Origin: Planctomycetota bacterium
GTDB taxonomy: Bacteria > Planctomycetota > UBA8108 > JACQVS01
Assembly: GCA_028280485.1 (NCBI GenBank)
Contig: JANQLS010000112.1
Coordinates: 84,683-148,682 of the forward strand
DNA: 64,000 nucleotides
Reading direction: 5' to 3'
Shown here: positions 46,252-56,300 of the stretch, one piece after another
Position numbering within the stretch: position 1 is the first letter of the stretch
Layout of the letters: the number at the start of each line of letters is the position of its first letter
Notes under the pieces: generated by a model
What the model was told of the DNA's origin: nothing
The model's database searches: none
The model's input: only the letters and a program-made list of their open reading frames with translations
Translations under genes and position numbers: made by a program

Positions 46252-47415
46252 TTACGAGCCTCGAGGGGATTGAGGGTTAAGAATCGGTAACTCCACCGAA
46301 AGTGAAGCCGGTTGAGGAGACTCTGAATTGGGGAAAGTAGTCAGCGGATCTTCTTCACCCGAAGAAAGACCTTCTCCGGGAGTATCATCGAAATCCTTAC
46401 CGGGTTTAAGACCAAATAAGGCCGCTCGAACGGTGGCCAGTCCGCCCTTCAAAGTGAAGGAATGATTAACTGCGGTCGGTTCGTAACCACAGTGAACCAT
46501 GCAATCTTGGCATTTTGGATTCTTACTTTCTTGACCGTACTTATCCCATTCCGTCTCTTGAATGAGTTCTTCAAAGGTATCGACGTACCCTTCTTGAAGT
46601 AAGTAACACGGTTTTTGCCAACCGAAGACATTGTAGGTGGGATTTCCCCAGGGGGTGCAATCGTAGTTGTAATGCCCCATGAGGAATTCAAGAAACAGAG
46701 TTGACTGATTAAACTTCCAGTGTTTCTTAGCCTTCGTTAAGACTTTAGAGAAGAGCTTCTTCGTTCGGTTGCGCTGAAGAAAGCTTTCTTGATCTGGAGC
46801 TTTAGAGTAACTGTAGCCGGGAGAAACCATCATCCCCTCGACTTTCAGCTCCATCATCTCATCGAAGAACTCGCGAACGCGGTCGGGATTAGCACCTTCG
46901 AATACTGTGGTATTGGTGGTGACTCTGAATCCCCTTGCTACGGCTTCTTTAATCGCTTCAACCGCAACTTGGTATGTGCCTTCGCGACAAACCGCAAAAT
47001 CGTGCTCTTCTTCACAGCCATCCATGTGGATGCTGAACGTGAGATACTTCGAAGGTTTAAACTTGTGAAGTTGTTCTTTGAGGAGGAGAGCATTGGTGCA
47101 CAAGTAAATGTACTTCTTACGCTCAACCAAACCGGCGACGATCTCATCCATGCGTTCGTGCATGAGGGGTTCACCACCGGGAATACTCACCATGGGTGCG
47201 CCACATTCTTCGACGGCTTTAAAGCACTCTTCAGGGGTGAGTTGCTTTTTGAGAATATGGGCGGGATACTGAATTTTTCCACAGCCGGCGCAAGCTAAGT
47301 TGCAGCGAAAGAGGGGCTCCAACATGAGAACCAAGGGGTACCGCTTGCGCCTCAGAAGCTTTTGCTTCAGCACATAAGTTGCGACAGTCCAGGCTTGAGA
47401 AATTGGAACAGAAAT
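46252..47415 (-). CDS. hpnH: Adenosyl-hopene transferase, radical SAM, with probable AUU start
   Basis: HpnH joins the 5'-deoxyadenosyl group to diploptene, the first step of extended hopanoid synthesis. The radical SAM motif is C-N-L-A-C-A-G-C (RCNLACAGC) in the typical HpnH context KRYPLVLMLEPLFRCNLACAGCGKIQYP (key residues only quoted); SIPGGEPLMH and a C-terminal CQDCMVHCGY follow. Family N-termini begin VPxxQAxxV..YVLKQKL. The same residues are encoded here upstream of the only in-frame GTG (47373). A strong GGAGGG lies 7 bases before ATT at 47415, and an in-frame TGA lies just upstream, so ATT is the best start. Confidence 0.88.
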   Translation of the reverse strand: MSVPISQAWTVATYVLKQKLLRRKRYPLVLMLEPLFRCNLACAGCGKIQYPAHILKKQLTPEECFKAVEECGAPMVSIPGGEPLMHERMDEIVAGLVERKKYIYLCTNALLLKEQLHKFKPSKYLTFSIHMDGCEEEHDFAVCREGTYQVAVEAIKEAVARGFRVTTNTTVFEGANPDRVREFFDEMMELKVEGMMVSPGYSYSKAPDQESFLQRNRTKKLFSKVLTKAKKHWKFNQSTLFLEFLMGHYNYDCTPWGNPTYNVFGWQKPCYLLQEGYVDTFEELIQETEWDKYGQESKNPKCQDCMVHCGYEPTAVNHSFTLKGGLATVRAALFGLKPGKDFDDTPGEGLSSGEEDPLTTFPNSESPQPASLSVELPILNPQSPRGS

Positions 47416-47526
47416 GGTTCGGCCCTCCGGCTCTCAGTTAAACTTAGGGTGTGGATGCGGGTAGAGATCTCAGCTATCCGATTCAGCGACCGATCTCCCT
47501 CATCCCAAATTATAGAGGTCAGATTC

Positions 47527-47719
47527 TAATTAGTTCCTGTTGAATAACAGGGAATAATTATATTTGCGTGGGATCACGCAAATCACAAACATAGGCTAAA
47601 AGCCTATGTTTAGTGGAGCGACGCCGCAGCCCTTTAGGGCTATGCCAGAGGCATAGGTAGAACTACTTGGAGCGTTTGAATAAAGGTCCGAACGACCTTT
47701 ATTCAACAGAAACTAATTA
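47527..47719. repeat. Five-hairpin modular array, copy C4, with terminal inverted repeats
   Basis: Modules: TAATTAGTTCCTGTT/AACAGGGAATAATTA; ATTTGCGTG/CACGCAAAT (47562-47583); CACAAACATAGGCT/AGCCTATGTTTAGTG (47584-47615); AGCCC/GGGCT and TATGCC/GGCATA (47628-47655); GTTTGAATAAAGGTC/GACCTTTATTCAAC (47674-47707). The outer ends are also complementary to each other (TAATTAGTT-CCTGTTGAATAA against its near-complement at 47700-47719), so the whole unit has terminal inverted repeats. Inverted relative to C2. Confidence 0.85.
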
Positions 47720-48015
47720 TGGTGCGGCTTCGAGCGCGGAATTTTTCCGATTCTCAAACTCGAACCCGGAATCTGCCTGAAACAGATCTCCACTAAAAGT
47801 GGAAATGGGGATCTTGAAAAAGTCCGTCGTTAACGAATAAGTCCAGCATTATGAACGATTTCCGAATAGAGTCAATCAGAACCGAGGGGAAGCCTGCAGA
47901 GATTTAATAACCTCAAAAGTCCTCGGGAATGGGCCTCGATCAAGGGGGGAGTGTCGATTACAATTCGGGTGAAAATCTCCCAAATTACTGCAGCAAAATA
48001 CGCCAGCAAAAGGCG

Positions 48016-48091
48016 GTAGCAAAAGACGCCAGTCTTTTGGAGAATAAGACCTCAAAGGTATCTCCACCCAAATTCTGACGAATACAGCTAC
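48016..48091. repeat. REPIN-like inverted pair
   Basis: GTAG-CAAAAGAC-GCCA-GTCTTTTG on the left; CCAAATTC-TGAC-GAATACAG-CTAC on the right. It lies 25 bp upstream of the CysRS-like gene. Confidence 0.8.
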
Positions 48092-48116
48092 GAATAGAGA
48101 ATTACACAATTAACCC

Positions 48117-49340
48117 ATGAACCTCGTCCTCACGGAATCTCACAAGAATCAAAAGATCCCTTTTCAGCCCCTCACACCGGGGGTGGTGAAAATGTACCAC
48201 TGCGGCCCCACCGTGAAGGAGTCAGCAAACCTAAATCGTTTCCGCTCCTACCTCTTAGGGGATTTATTACACCGAGTTTTCCGTTGGAACGGCCTCAAGG
48301 TCGTCCAGGTCATGAATATCACCGATATCGGCCATCTCAACGAGTTTGAGGAAGATGTCATCGAGATTGCCGCTAGCCGAGAAGGAAAAGATCCCTGGGA
48401 ACTCACCGATGAGGCGGTAGAAGAGTTTCATTCTGAGCGCCGCGAACTTAATATCATCGACGCCCAACACTACCCCCGAGCTCGTGAAAATGTGGATGAA
48501 ATGATCATCTTCATTCAAAAACTCCTCGAATCTGGCTCGGCTTATCAAACCGAACGTAATGTCTACCTCGACATCACTAAGGTCGATTCCTTCGGCCAAC
48601 TCTGTGGTTGCTCCCAGGCCGAGCTGGAAGCTCAGCACCTCGCCTCTGCCCAAACGGTTCCTGAAGACAAGCGCAACCCCCTCGATATCGATCTTTGGAG
48701 AACCGATCTCCTCCACCAAGTCCATTGGCCAAGCCCCTGGGGACGGGGATTTCCGGGTTGGCACTTAGAGTGCGTGGTGATGAGCCAGAAGATCCTCGGC
48801 GCGCCGTTCGACATTCATACGGGCCCCCAAGAACTCATCAACCCTCACCATGAATGTGAAATCGCCCAAGCCCAAGCGGCCGGGATATCCCAAATGGCTA
48901 AATACTGGCTTCACTCTGCGGATGTGAAACTCGACGGTCGAACGATATCACGAAAGAATAAAAACCGATTGACCGTGAGCGCCCTCTTGAAAGAGGGTTA
49001 CCGTGGAGTTGATATTCGACTCGCTTTGTTAGGAACTCATTACCGCCAGGTCATCGAGTTCACACCCCAAATTATTGATACCTCTAAAGAACTCGTCGAT
49101 CGTTGGCTACGAGCCTTTAATCAGGTTAAAAGCCAAGCTCAAGGCGAGGACCCGATATCAAAAGATCGCTCGGACACCACTCGTGAAGAATTTCAAGCTG
49201 CGCTCGATGATGATTTAGATTTCCCCAAAGCCTTTGAGGTGGCTCTAGGTTTAGCTGAAGAAGCGGCGAGTAAAGAGGTCACGCCGAGTGTGGAGGTGAG
49301 TGAGACGCTGGTGGCGTTTAATGAGGTTTTGGCGTTGTAG
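48117..49340 (+). CDS. Cysteinyl-tRNA synthetase-like protein lacking HIGH and KMSKS motifs
   Basis: The 407 residues align along the catalytic domain of class I CysRS: CGPTV near the start, VMNITDI, DKRNPLDIDLW, PSPWGRGFPGWHLEC and PHHECEIAQAQ. The zinc and cysteine-binding ligands are kept (C29, the Cys of WHLEC, His and Glu of HHECE). The ATP-binding HIGH is replaced by NLNR (residues 38-41), and KMSKS by TISRK. The C-terminal anticodon-binding part is short. It probably cannot charge tRNA in the normal way, so it may be a paralogue with another role. The stop TAG forms a GTAG. Confidence 0.75.
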   Translation: MNLVLTESHKNQKIPFQPLTPGVVKMYHCGPTVKESANLNRFRSYLLGDLLHRVFRWNGLKVVQVMNITDIGHLNEFEEDVIEIAASREGKDPWELTDEAVEEFHSERRELNIIDAQHYPRARENVDEMIIFIQKLLESGSAYQTERNVYLDITKVDSFGQLCGCSQAELEAQHLASAQTVPEDKRNPLDIDLWRTDLLHQVHWPSPWGRGFPGWHLECVVMSQKILGAPFDIHTGPQELINPHHECEIAQAQAAGISQMAKYWLHSADVKLDGRTISRKNKNRLTVSALLKEGYRGVDIRLALLGTHYRQVIEFTPQIIDTSKELVDRWLRAFNQVKSQAQGEDPISKDRSDTTREEFQAALDDDLDFPKAFEVALGLAEEAASKEVTPSVEVSETLVAFNEVLAL

Positions 49341-49345
49341 TCAAA

Positions 49346-49509
49346 GTAGTCCGCCAAGGAATTCATTTATAAAATTAATTTCAGCACGCTCGAGTAACTC
49401 AAGCGTTACTCGTTTGATGACCCATCGCTGACTCACCATTTGAGTAAATATAAAATCTTAAAAACTAATGGGCATAAAAGGAGGGCCGCATGCAGAGCAT
49501 GCGGACTAC
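49346..49509. repeat. REPIN-like element with one decayed arm
   Basis: The right unit is CCGCATGC-AGA-GCATGCGG-A-CTAC (49486-49509). The left end is GTAGTCCGCC without a clear hairpin. Similar stem to the fpg unit. It fills the gap between two convergent genes. Confidence 0.6.
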
Positions 49510-49516
49510 ATTACGA

Positions 49517-50614
49517 CTACTTCAACACCCCATGCTTCAAAACATAATCAGCTAATGCCTGCCCCACTAAGTCACAGCCCAGCGGTGTGAAGTGGCCGTG
49601 AGAGTTCTCCCAGTAAAGAACGACGTCTTCACCCTTACTCTTTTCTAAATAAGGTAAGACATTCACCACGTGCCAGCCGTACTTTTCTTTCTCACCGTGA
49701 CTGAGGAAGGTGTTAACAAATTTAGTCCGTTCCAAACGGCGAGGGATGCTGAGAATCATGAACTCCGATCCTTTAGCCTTACAGGCTTGATGCATCTTCT
49801 CTAAAATGGCGGCGGTCAGAATTTGGTGACGATCGGGCTTCGATTCTGTTTTTTGAGGTTCTGTGACTTGTGGCTCTTTTTTCTTCTTGGGGGGCTTCTT
49901 TCGAAGCTCTACGAGTAACTCTTTCGCTTGTTTAGCGATAAACTCACGATAAAAGTTATAGAGATGACTCTCCCCCGCAAGCCAGCGATAGGCTTGGTAT
50001 TGAAACAAGAATTCGCGAACTTTAACTCCGGGAAGATACTCTTTATTCCCCCTTACGATCTGCCTATCTTTAATTTCGTAGAGCTTCGATCGTGAATTAT
50101 CGTTGAGGTCGGATCGATGCCAGGTTGAAATCACTAAATCAGGCTGATACTTAAAACCTTCATTTTCGAGCATCACCATCGCTTCGGCAGTTCCGAAACC
50201 CGATACCGCCAAGTTCACAATTTCGATCTTCTTACTCAGTTGATCGCCGAGCTTAGCTTTCATCTTTTCGATGAAGGTGTTTTCTAAGTTCACTCCGTAA
50301 CCCATCGCAAAGGAATCCCCCAACAAGACCACGCGATAAACCCCATCGGGTTTCTCGTAGGGAATTTCTGAATCAGCCCTTACCCCTTTCGAATTCGTTC
50401 TCAGCTCGACAACGTAGTCGGGAGTTTGATGCTGATAGGTCTCACTGGGCATATTGCCCCGAATACCAAATTCAGTCGCCTGAATATACCGAGGTAACAT
50501 CGGAATGGGATGGAAGACACGCAGAAAGAATTCAGCTGCCACGAGACACCAGACGAAGGCAACCGTAATCTTCAATAAACTCTTAGGCTTGAGAAATTCA
50601 GTTGAAACTTTCAT
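49517..50614 (-). CDS. SGNH/GDSL-type membrane-anchored protein linked to MBOAT
   Basis: The protein has one N-terminal membrane helix (about 12-30 from ATG 50614), then an SGNH-type fold with the block I motif VVLLGDSFAMGYGV, a GFGTAEA segment and a C-terminal SHGHFTPLGCDLVG with the catalytic His region. A Lys/Pro-rich charged linker (KKPPKKKK) interrupts the middle. Such partners of MBOAT proteins handle acyl groups during polysaccharide acetylation. I chose ATG 50614, 5 bp after the upstream stop; the longer frame overlaps the MBOAT gene. The stop TAG forms a GTAG. Confidence 0.78.
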   Translation of the reverse strand: MKVSTEFLKPKSLLKITVAFVWCLVAAEFFLRVFHPIPMLPRYIQATEFGIRGNMPSETYQHQTPDYVVELRTNSKGVRADSEIPYEKPDGVYRVVLLGDSFAMGYGVNLENTFIEKMKAKLGDQLSKKIEIVNLAVSGFGTAEAMVMLENEGFKYQPDLVISTWHRSDLNDNSRSKLYEIKDRQIVRGNKEYLPGVKVREFLFQYQAYRWLAGESHLYNFYREFIAKQAKELLVELRKKPPKKKKEPQVTEPQKTESKPDRHQILTAAILEKMHQACKAKGSEFMILSIPRRLERTKFVNTFLSHGEKEKYGWHVVNVLPYLEKSKGEDVVLYWENSHGHFTPLGCDLVGQALADYVLKHGVLK

Positions 50615-50619
50615 GGCGG

Positions 50620-52278
50620 TTAAAAGGCAAAGTAAATAAATTCTTGTGCTTGAGAAGGCACAAAGGCTTGGATCGACATGATGATGAAGATCCAGACGTT
50701 TAATCGCACAAACCAATGCCAATTTTTCATTGGGTCAAGTTCTTTCGTGGTCCCTTGAATGATCTGAAAGAGCACCAAGAACCAAGTGAAGAAAATGACA
50801 GACTTCAAAGCGACCCAAGTCTCTGCGGATGCGAAGGGGCTCATAAAGATTCCTTCGACAAAAGCTTGGATCGTTCCGATGTTTTGGGCCCTAAAGATAA
50901 GCCAGCCTCCGAGGGTGAAGAAGAACATCACCAAGCCGAAACCGAGGCGTTTCGCGAAGTGGTGTTTTTTATCTTCCGTTCGCCATCCCAAAATTCGATA
51001 CACGCTCAGAAGAAGACCATGGTAGGCACCCCAGATGATAAACGTCCAGGCCGCTCCGTGCCACAATCCTCCTAAAAGCATCGTCAAAGTGAGATTCTTA
51101 TAGGTGGGCCACCCTTTCTTACGATTTCCTCCTAAGGGGATGTAGAGGTAATCTCGAAGCCACGACGACAAACTGATATGCCAGCGGCGCCAGAAGTCTG
51201 AAGGACTAGTTGCAAAGTACGGCAAGTTGAAGTTCAGCATGATGTCGAAACCAAACAACCGAGCAATTCCACGCGCCATATCGGTATAGCCCGAGAAGTC
51301 ACCGTAAATTTGGAAGGCGAAAGCTAAAACTCCAACCGCTAAGGTTAAGCCATCATCGGGAACGACGAAGTTACCATCATCGAAGGGCTTGAAGATGGGA
51401 TTCACCACCATAGACATGTTGTCGGCGACCACAACCTTTTTATAGAGACCCCAACCGATCAACCATGCAGCAGATCTAAACGCAGCCCCCGACAATGCCG
51501 GACGGGCTTTGAAAAACTGGGGTAAAAGATGCTTCCCCCGCTCGATGGGCCCCGCGACCAACTGAGGAAAGAAGGCTACGTAAGTCGCGAATTCTAAGAA
51601 GTATTCACTCGCCGAAACTTCCTTACGGTAAACATCGATCGTATAACTCATCGTTTGGAAGGTATAAAAAGAAATACCTACCGGTAAAACGATCGTGAGA
51701 GTGAAATCGGAAGGACGGCTCCCGAGGAGGGCTTCACTCATATCAGCGAAACTTTCGACGAAGAAGTTGAAGTACTTGAAAAAGGCAAGGATTCCTAAGT
51801 TCACCACCATACTGAGGAGAACAAAGAATTTTCGTCGCGCGGCTTCACTACATTTTAAGGGAATATTATAGAGAACATTACATATGATCGTCGCCACAAA
51901 AACAACGACGACACACCACCACCCAAGGCTGGAACCAGCAAACAAGTTAGCCCAGTCAACTTGGGGAGTCAGGCCGTAAAACTGAACATGAGAATAATCA
52001 GGGCCTAACAATAACAGTGCCGAAACCAACAGAAACGCGCTGACTCGTTTTCGTTGGTCGGCAGTTATCTCTTTTTTATCGATCAGTAATCCCACACAGT
52101 AATCGACGGCTGTCGACAGGACGATGAGGAAGAGAAAACGAACATCCCACCAACCGTAGAACACATAACTCCCCACCAAAAGCAACAAGTTTTGCTTGCG
52201 ATGAGATTTTCGCAGTAAAACGTAAAGCGTGAAGATGAGAATGAAAAAGACCGCAAAGGTCTTAGTATTGAAGAGCAT
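50620..52278 (-). CDS. MBOAT-family O-acyltransferase (AlgI-like)
   Basis: This inner-membrane protein of 552 residues moves acyl groups, usually acetyl, across the membrane to polysaccharides. It has about ten helices. The conserved region reads FWRRWHISLSSWLRDYLYIPLGG, and the catalytic His lies in GGLWHGAAWTF. FYTFQTMSYTIDVYR is a further AlgI landmark. It is flanked 7 bp and 5 bp away by two SGNH-type genes in one minus-strand operon. Confidence 0.93.
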   Translation of the reverse strand: MLFNTKTFAVFFILIFTLYVLLRKSHRKQNLLLLVGSYVFYGWWDVRFLFLIVLSTAVDYCVGLLIDKKEITADQRKRVSAFLLVSALLLLGPDYSHVQFYGLTPQVDWANLFAGSSLGWWCVVVVFVATIICNVLYNIPLKCSEAARRKFFVLLSMVVNLGILAFFKYFNFFVESFADMSEALLGSRPSDFTLTIVLPVGISFYTFQTMSYTIDVYRKEVSASEYFLEFATYVAFFPQLVAGPIERGKHLLPQFFKARPALSGAAFRSAAWLIGWGLYKKVVVADNMSMVVNPIFKPFDDGNFVVPDDGLTLAVGVLAFAFQIYGDFSGYTDMARGIARLFGFDIMLNFNLPYFATSPSDFWRRWHISLSSWLRDYLYIPLGGNRKKGWPTYKNLTLTMLLGGLWHGAAWTFIIWGAYHGLLLSVYRILGWRTEDKKHHFAKRLGFGLVMFFFTLGGWLIFRAQNIGTIQAFVEGIFMSPFASAETWVALKSVIFFTWFLVLFQIIQGTTKELDPMKNWHWFVRLNVWIFIIMSIQAFVPSQAQEFIYFAF

Positions 52279-52285
52279 GGATTAT

Positions 52286-53050
52286 TTAGTTACCGCCACC
52301 GAGGGCTTCTTTCAGTTTCTCTTCCAAAGCAAGATTCAATGCTTTATATCCTGCTGGATTCAAATGTAGGGTGTCTTTTGAAAACGAAGATTTGATCCGA
52401 TCTCCTTCTTTTAATATCGGATCACAATCCAGAATAGTAACGTTTGGCAAAGAGATTTTGCGAAGTTCCGCATTCACCTCTTCTAATGCCTGAAGAATCG
52501 TATCGTCCCAAATCAACTTTCTTCCCAGATCGACCTCTCCGACGGGAAAGATGGTCATCAATGCCACCTTCACTTTGGCTTGGCTAAAACGGCGACAAAG
52601 ATCCGTTAGGTTTTTGAGGCACGATTTTTTGATTTCTTCTTTTCTTTTGGGAACGACCCCTAATGTTTTAAGGTCGTTGATCCCAGCTTGAATCACCACC
52701 AGAGAAGCTCCGATGCCCGTCACATCACGATCGGCTCGCAATAAAACTTGGGCTGTCGTTTCTCCGCCAACTCCTCGATTCACCCGTTCAGCGTTCCCGA
52801 TTTCAGGAAGATTCTGCCATTGGGCAATTCGAGAATCCCCCAAAAAAACCACTCGCGAACCTTGAGCTAAAGGAGCTCCCAAATCTGCATTTTTTTTAGC
52901 AAAACGATTTTGGGAGATAGGATCCAATCGCAAGTTCTGTGTCTCTTTAAACTCTCTCACACTCCGCTTGATTAAAACGTAGTTCAATCCAACTGAAGCG
53001 ATCAGCAAAAGAGGAATTCCGACAATCAAGAGACCTTTTAAGATTTTCAT
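52286..53050 (-). CDS. SGNH/GDSL-family hydrolase, membrane anchored
   Basis: The roughly 254-residue protein has one N-terminal helix (about 4-26) and then an SGNH domain. Block I is VVFLGDSRIAQW, the oxyanion Gly lies in NRGVGGETTAQ, block III is QAGINDLK and the catalytic Asp-His pair is DTLHLNPAGY. It is probably an extracytoplasmic esterase or acetyltransferase. First gene of the SGNH-MBOAT-SGNH operon. I chose ATG 53050; a TTG at 53068 is in frame. Confidence 0.8.
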   Translation of the reverse strand: MKILKGLLIVGIPLLLIASVGLNYVLIKRSVREFKETQNLRLDPISQNRFAKKNADLGAPLAQGSRVVFLGDSRIAQWQNLPEIGNAERVNRGVGGETTAQVLLRADRDVTGIGASLVVIQAGINDLKTLGVVPKRKEEIKKSCLKNLTDLCRRFSQAKVKVALMTIFPVGEVDLGRKLIWDDTILQALEEVNAELRKISLPNVTILDCDPILKEGDRIKSSFSKDTLHLNPAGYKALNLALEEKLKEALGGGN

Positions 53051-53344
53051 TTCAACGAGCTCTATCAATCCATGGATTTCATTAAGAAAGCCTGCAGAGA
53101 ATTATCTTTCCGATATCTTCTTGTCCGAATCAACAGGCAATAACCTGCGGATAAATATACAATCTTGGTGGAGAAGTCGTCCTCTTTTATAGAGCCATAA
53201 AATAGAATTAATTGAGATTTGGACAATGTTTCTACTCAAATACCATTTCAGGGAACTTCTCTGACAAAGTTTTCGGATGTTGAAGGTAAAAAAGGATAGA
53301 ATCGACATTATCAGAAGATTTAAATACTCGTTGGATCACTCCAT

Positions 53345-56300
53345 ATGAATATCCCAAATGATCTCTCAGAATTAGATTCCCGCGATGAACGCATCGGGCT
53401 TCTCATAGAAGCCTACCTCAATGCGCTGCAAGAGGGACGAGAGATCGATGTAAGCGAGCTTCTCAAGAACGATCCCGACTTAGAACTCGAAGTCCGAGAG
53501 CAGATTGAACTTTTAGGCGACTTTGACACGATCTACGAAGAGAAGGAATCCTTCTCCGCTCCAAAAGATTTAGGGGATTTTATCATTCAAAGAGAGATCG
53601 GCCGCGGAGGGATGGCCGTAGTCTATGAAGCCGATCAACTCTCATTAAACCGTCGCGTAGCTCTCAAAGTACTTCCCCTGGCGGGAGCTCTGGATGGAAG
53701 ACAACTAGAACGCTTTAGAAACGAAGCTCGCGCTGCGGCTCAACTCCACCACCCGAATATTGTACCCGTCCACGCGGTAGGCCAAGAACGAGGCGTTCAC
53801 TATTACGCCATGCAGTTCATCGACGGGCTGAGCTTGAGCCAAGCCTTAAAAGAATTCCGAGACCAACAGTCGAGCAGTAACGTTCTCACTCCAAATATTA
53901 AAACGAGAACGGCATCCTCCTCTTCTCCCACCACCCCCAAATCAACCTCGACGGACACCGAAAAGACTTCGACGTCCATCGAATCGAACACCTACTACCA
54001 AGTCGTCGCCCAATTGTTCGCTCAAGCAGCGGAGGCCCTGGAGTATGCCCACCAGGTGGGTGTGATCCATCGCGATGTCAAACCCGCGAATTTACTTTTA
54101 GAAAATGGAACGCACTTATGGGTGGCAGACTTCGGCTTAGCCTTGATGCAGGAAGATTCAGGACTCACTCGAAGCGGTGAACTCTTAGGTACGCTCGCCT
54201 ACATGAGTCCTGAACAAACTCAGGGGCACTCCGCGCTCATCGATCACAGAACGGATATTTACTCCTTAGGGGTTAGCCTATACGAGTTATTAACCTTACA
54301 GCGCCCGTTCCAGGAAACTAGTAAAGCCGATTTAATAACAAGAATCCGCAACGAAGATCCCACTCCCCCCCGACAATTACGACCGGGGATCCCTCTCGAT
54401 TTAGAAACGATCGTTCTTAAATCCATTGAGAAAGAAGCCAAAGATCGCTATCCCTCGATGGCGGAATTGGCAAGGGACCTCAAGGCCTATCTCGAACACC
54501 GCCCCATTCAGGCGAGAAGAATGTCCGTAAGGGAGAGAGCTTGGAGGTGGTTTAAAAGAAACACGATGGTCGCTTCGCTCACCATCATCATATCCTTGCT
54601 CTTGTTGAGCCTGGCGGGGTCCTTATGGATTGCTCAAACAATTAATACGGCTAAAGAATCGGCTGAATATTCAGAAGCTAAAGCGAACATCTATGAATTA
54701 CTTTCTCGCTCTCGAGCGTTAAGAACCGAACAAAGACCGGGGCGAAAACAAGAAGCTCTTCAAATTCTAAAAGGTGCTTCTCAACAACTAAAGAACCTAT
54801 CGACTGATGATTCGGCGATCGATGACATTAAATTTCAACTAAGAAATGAACTCATCGCTTGGTCATCCACATACCACGCCAACCTAAAAACGAAATGGCC
54901 TAAATCTATATTGAAAGGGCGATTCATAAAGCCATCCCCTGACTTCGAACACTTGGCGGTCATCCTCAACCCTCACAAGATTCATATTTATGAACAAAAA
55001 CAAACTAAGCCCCGTGTTGAACTGAAGCTTCCTTCACTCGATGCCATCCGTTGCTTTTTCAGTCCGACGGGTTCTTACCTTTTAATTCAGAGTTATGGCA
55101 AAACCATTGGTAATCGACACTGGGGTGGCTTTCAACTCTGGGATTGGGCCAATGAAACTCTGTTGCTTCAGTCTGAGGATCTACACCTCGCCGACAGTTA
55201 CGGATTTTCCCTCGAAGGTAATAAACTCCTATTAACAAAAAGGGAAAATCGGCAGCTCTACTTAACGGAGTATTCCTTAGATTTAGGGCGGGAGAGTTCA
55301 AAAGCACCACTGAGTCGACTCCCCAATAGCATAGCTTACAGTCCTGACTCTCAAGAAGTTATCATCACTGTGGGAAACGGATACCAAAAGTCGAAATTCC
55401 CCTGGATCGAAGAACCTGAAGTTAAAAGTTTTTCTGATTCACCTCATATCCATCACGCTGAATGGAGTCCCGATGGATCACGAATCGCCTTATCGACCAG
55501 CAATGCAAAGATTTTTGTCTTAAATCCAGAAACAGAAGAACCTCTCTTCATGTCGATGGGGCACCAGAACCATGTCATCGATGTTAGATTCCATCCCTTA
55601 GGACATTTACTCGCCAGTACCTCCTGGGACTCTACAACTCGACTTTACGATGCATACAGCGGTGAACTCAAACTCACCCTCAACGGTCCGTCGTATCGAA
55701 ACTCTGAATGGAGTCCCGATGGAACAGAATTGGGATTCTCGCACAACCAAGGTCAAATGTACTCCTGGGAGATTGAGCCTCCGACCATTTTAAAGTCGAT
55801 GCGATTTGTATCTCATTGGCAGGGGGATAGCTCGAGGATCACAACAAATCAAAACGGTACTTTATGCGCGACAAGTCATATTCAAACGGGGATTAAAATC
55901 TGGAGTACCTTGGAGCGAAAATTACTCGCTGAACTTCCCTTAAAAAGTTTCACTTGCCCTCGGTTTAATCCCTTTACGGGAGATCTCATAACGATTGGAA
56001 CCCAGGGAGCATTCCTCTGGCCCATCACTAGCGACGAGCAGGGTAAATCGATCATCGGCCCACCGAGGCGTGATCCTCTTCCCATCAACTATGGAGGAGC
56101 CGGTAACTCCAGCCAGGATGGTAGGTATGTAGCAGCATTCAATAATTATAGAAGCGTCGAATTTGCTGTATCCGATTTAAAAACAGGGAAAACCTATAAG
56201 ATCGATAGAATGCTCTCACAAAACGGCGCCATTTCGAATAAGGGAGAGATTGCCGGCCAAGTGAGTCTAAGCAGAGAAGGAGCAGGATTATTTACCCTTT

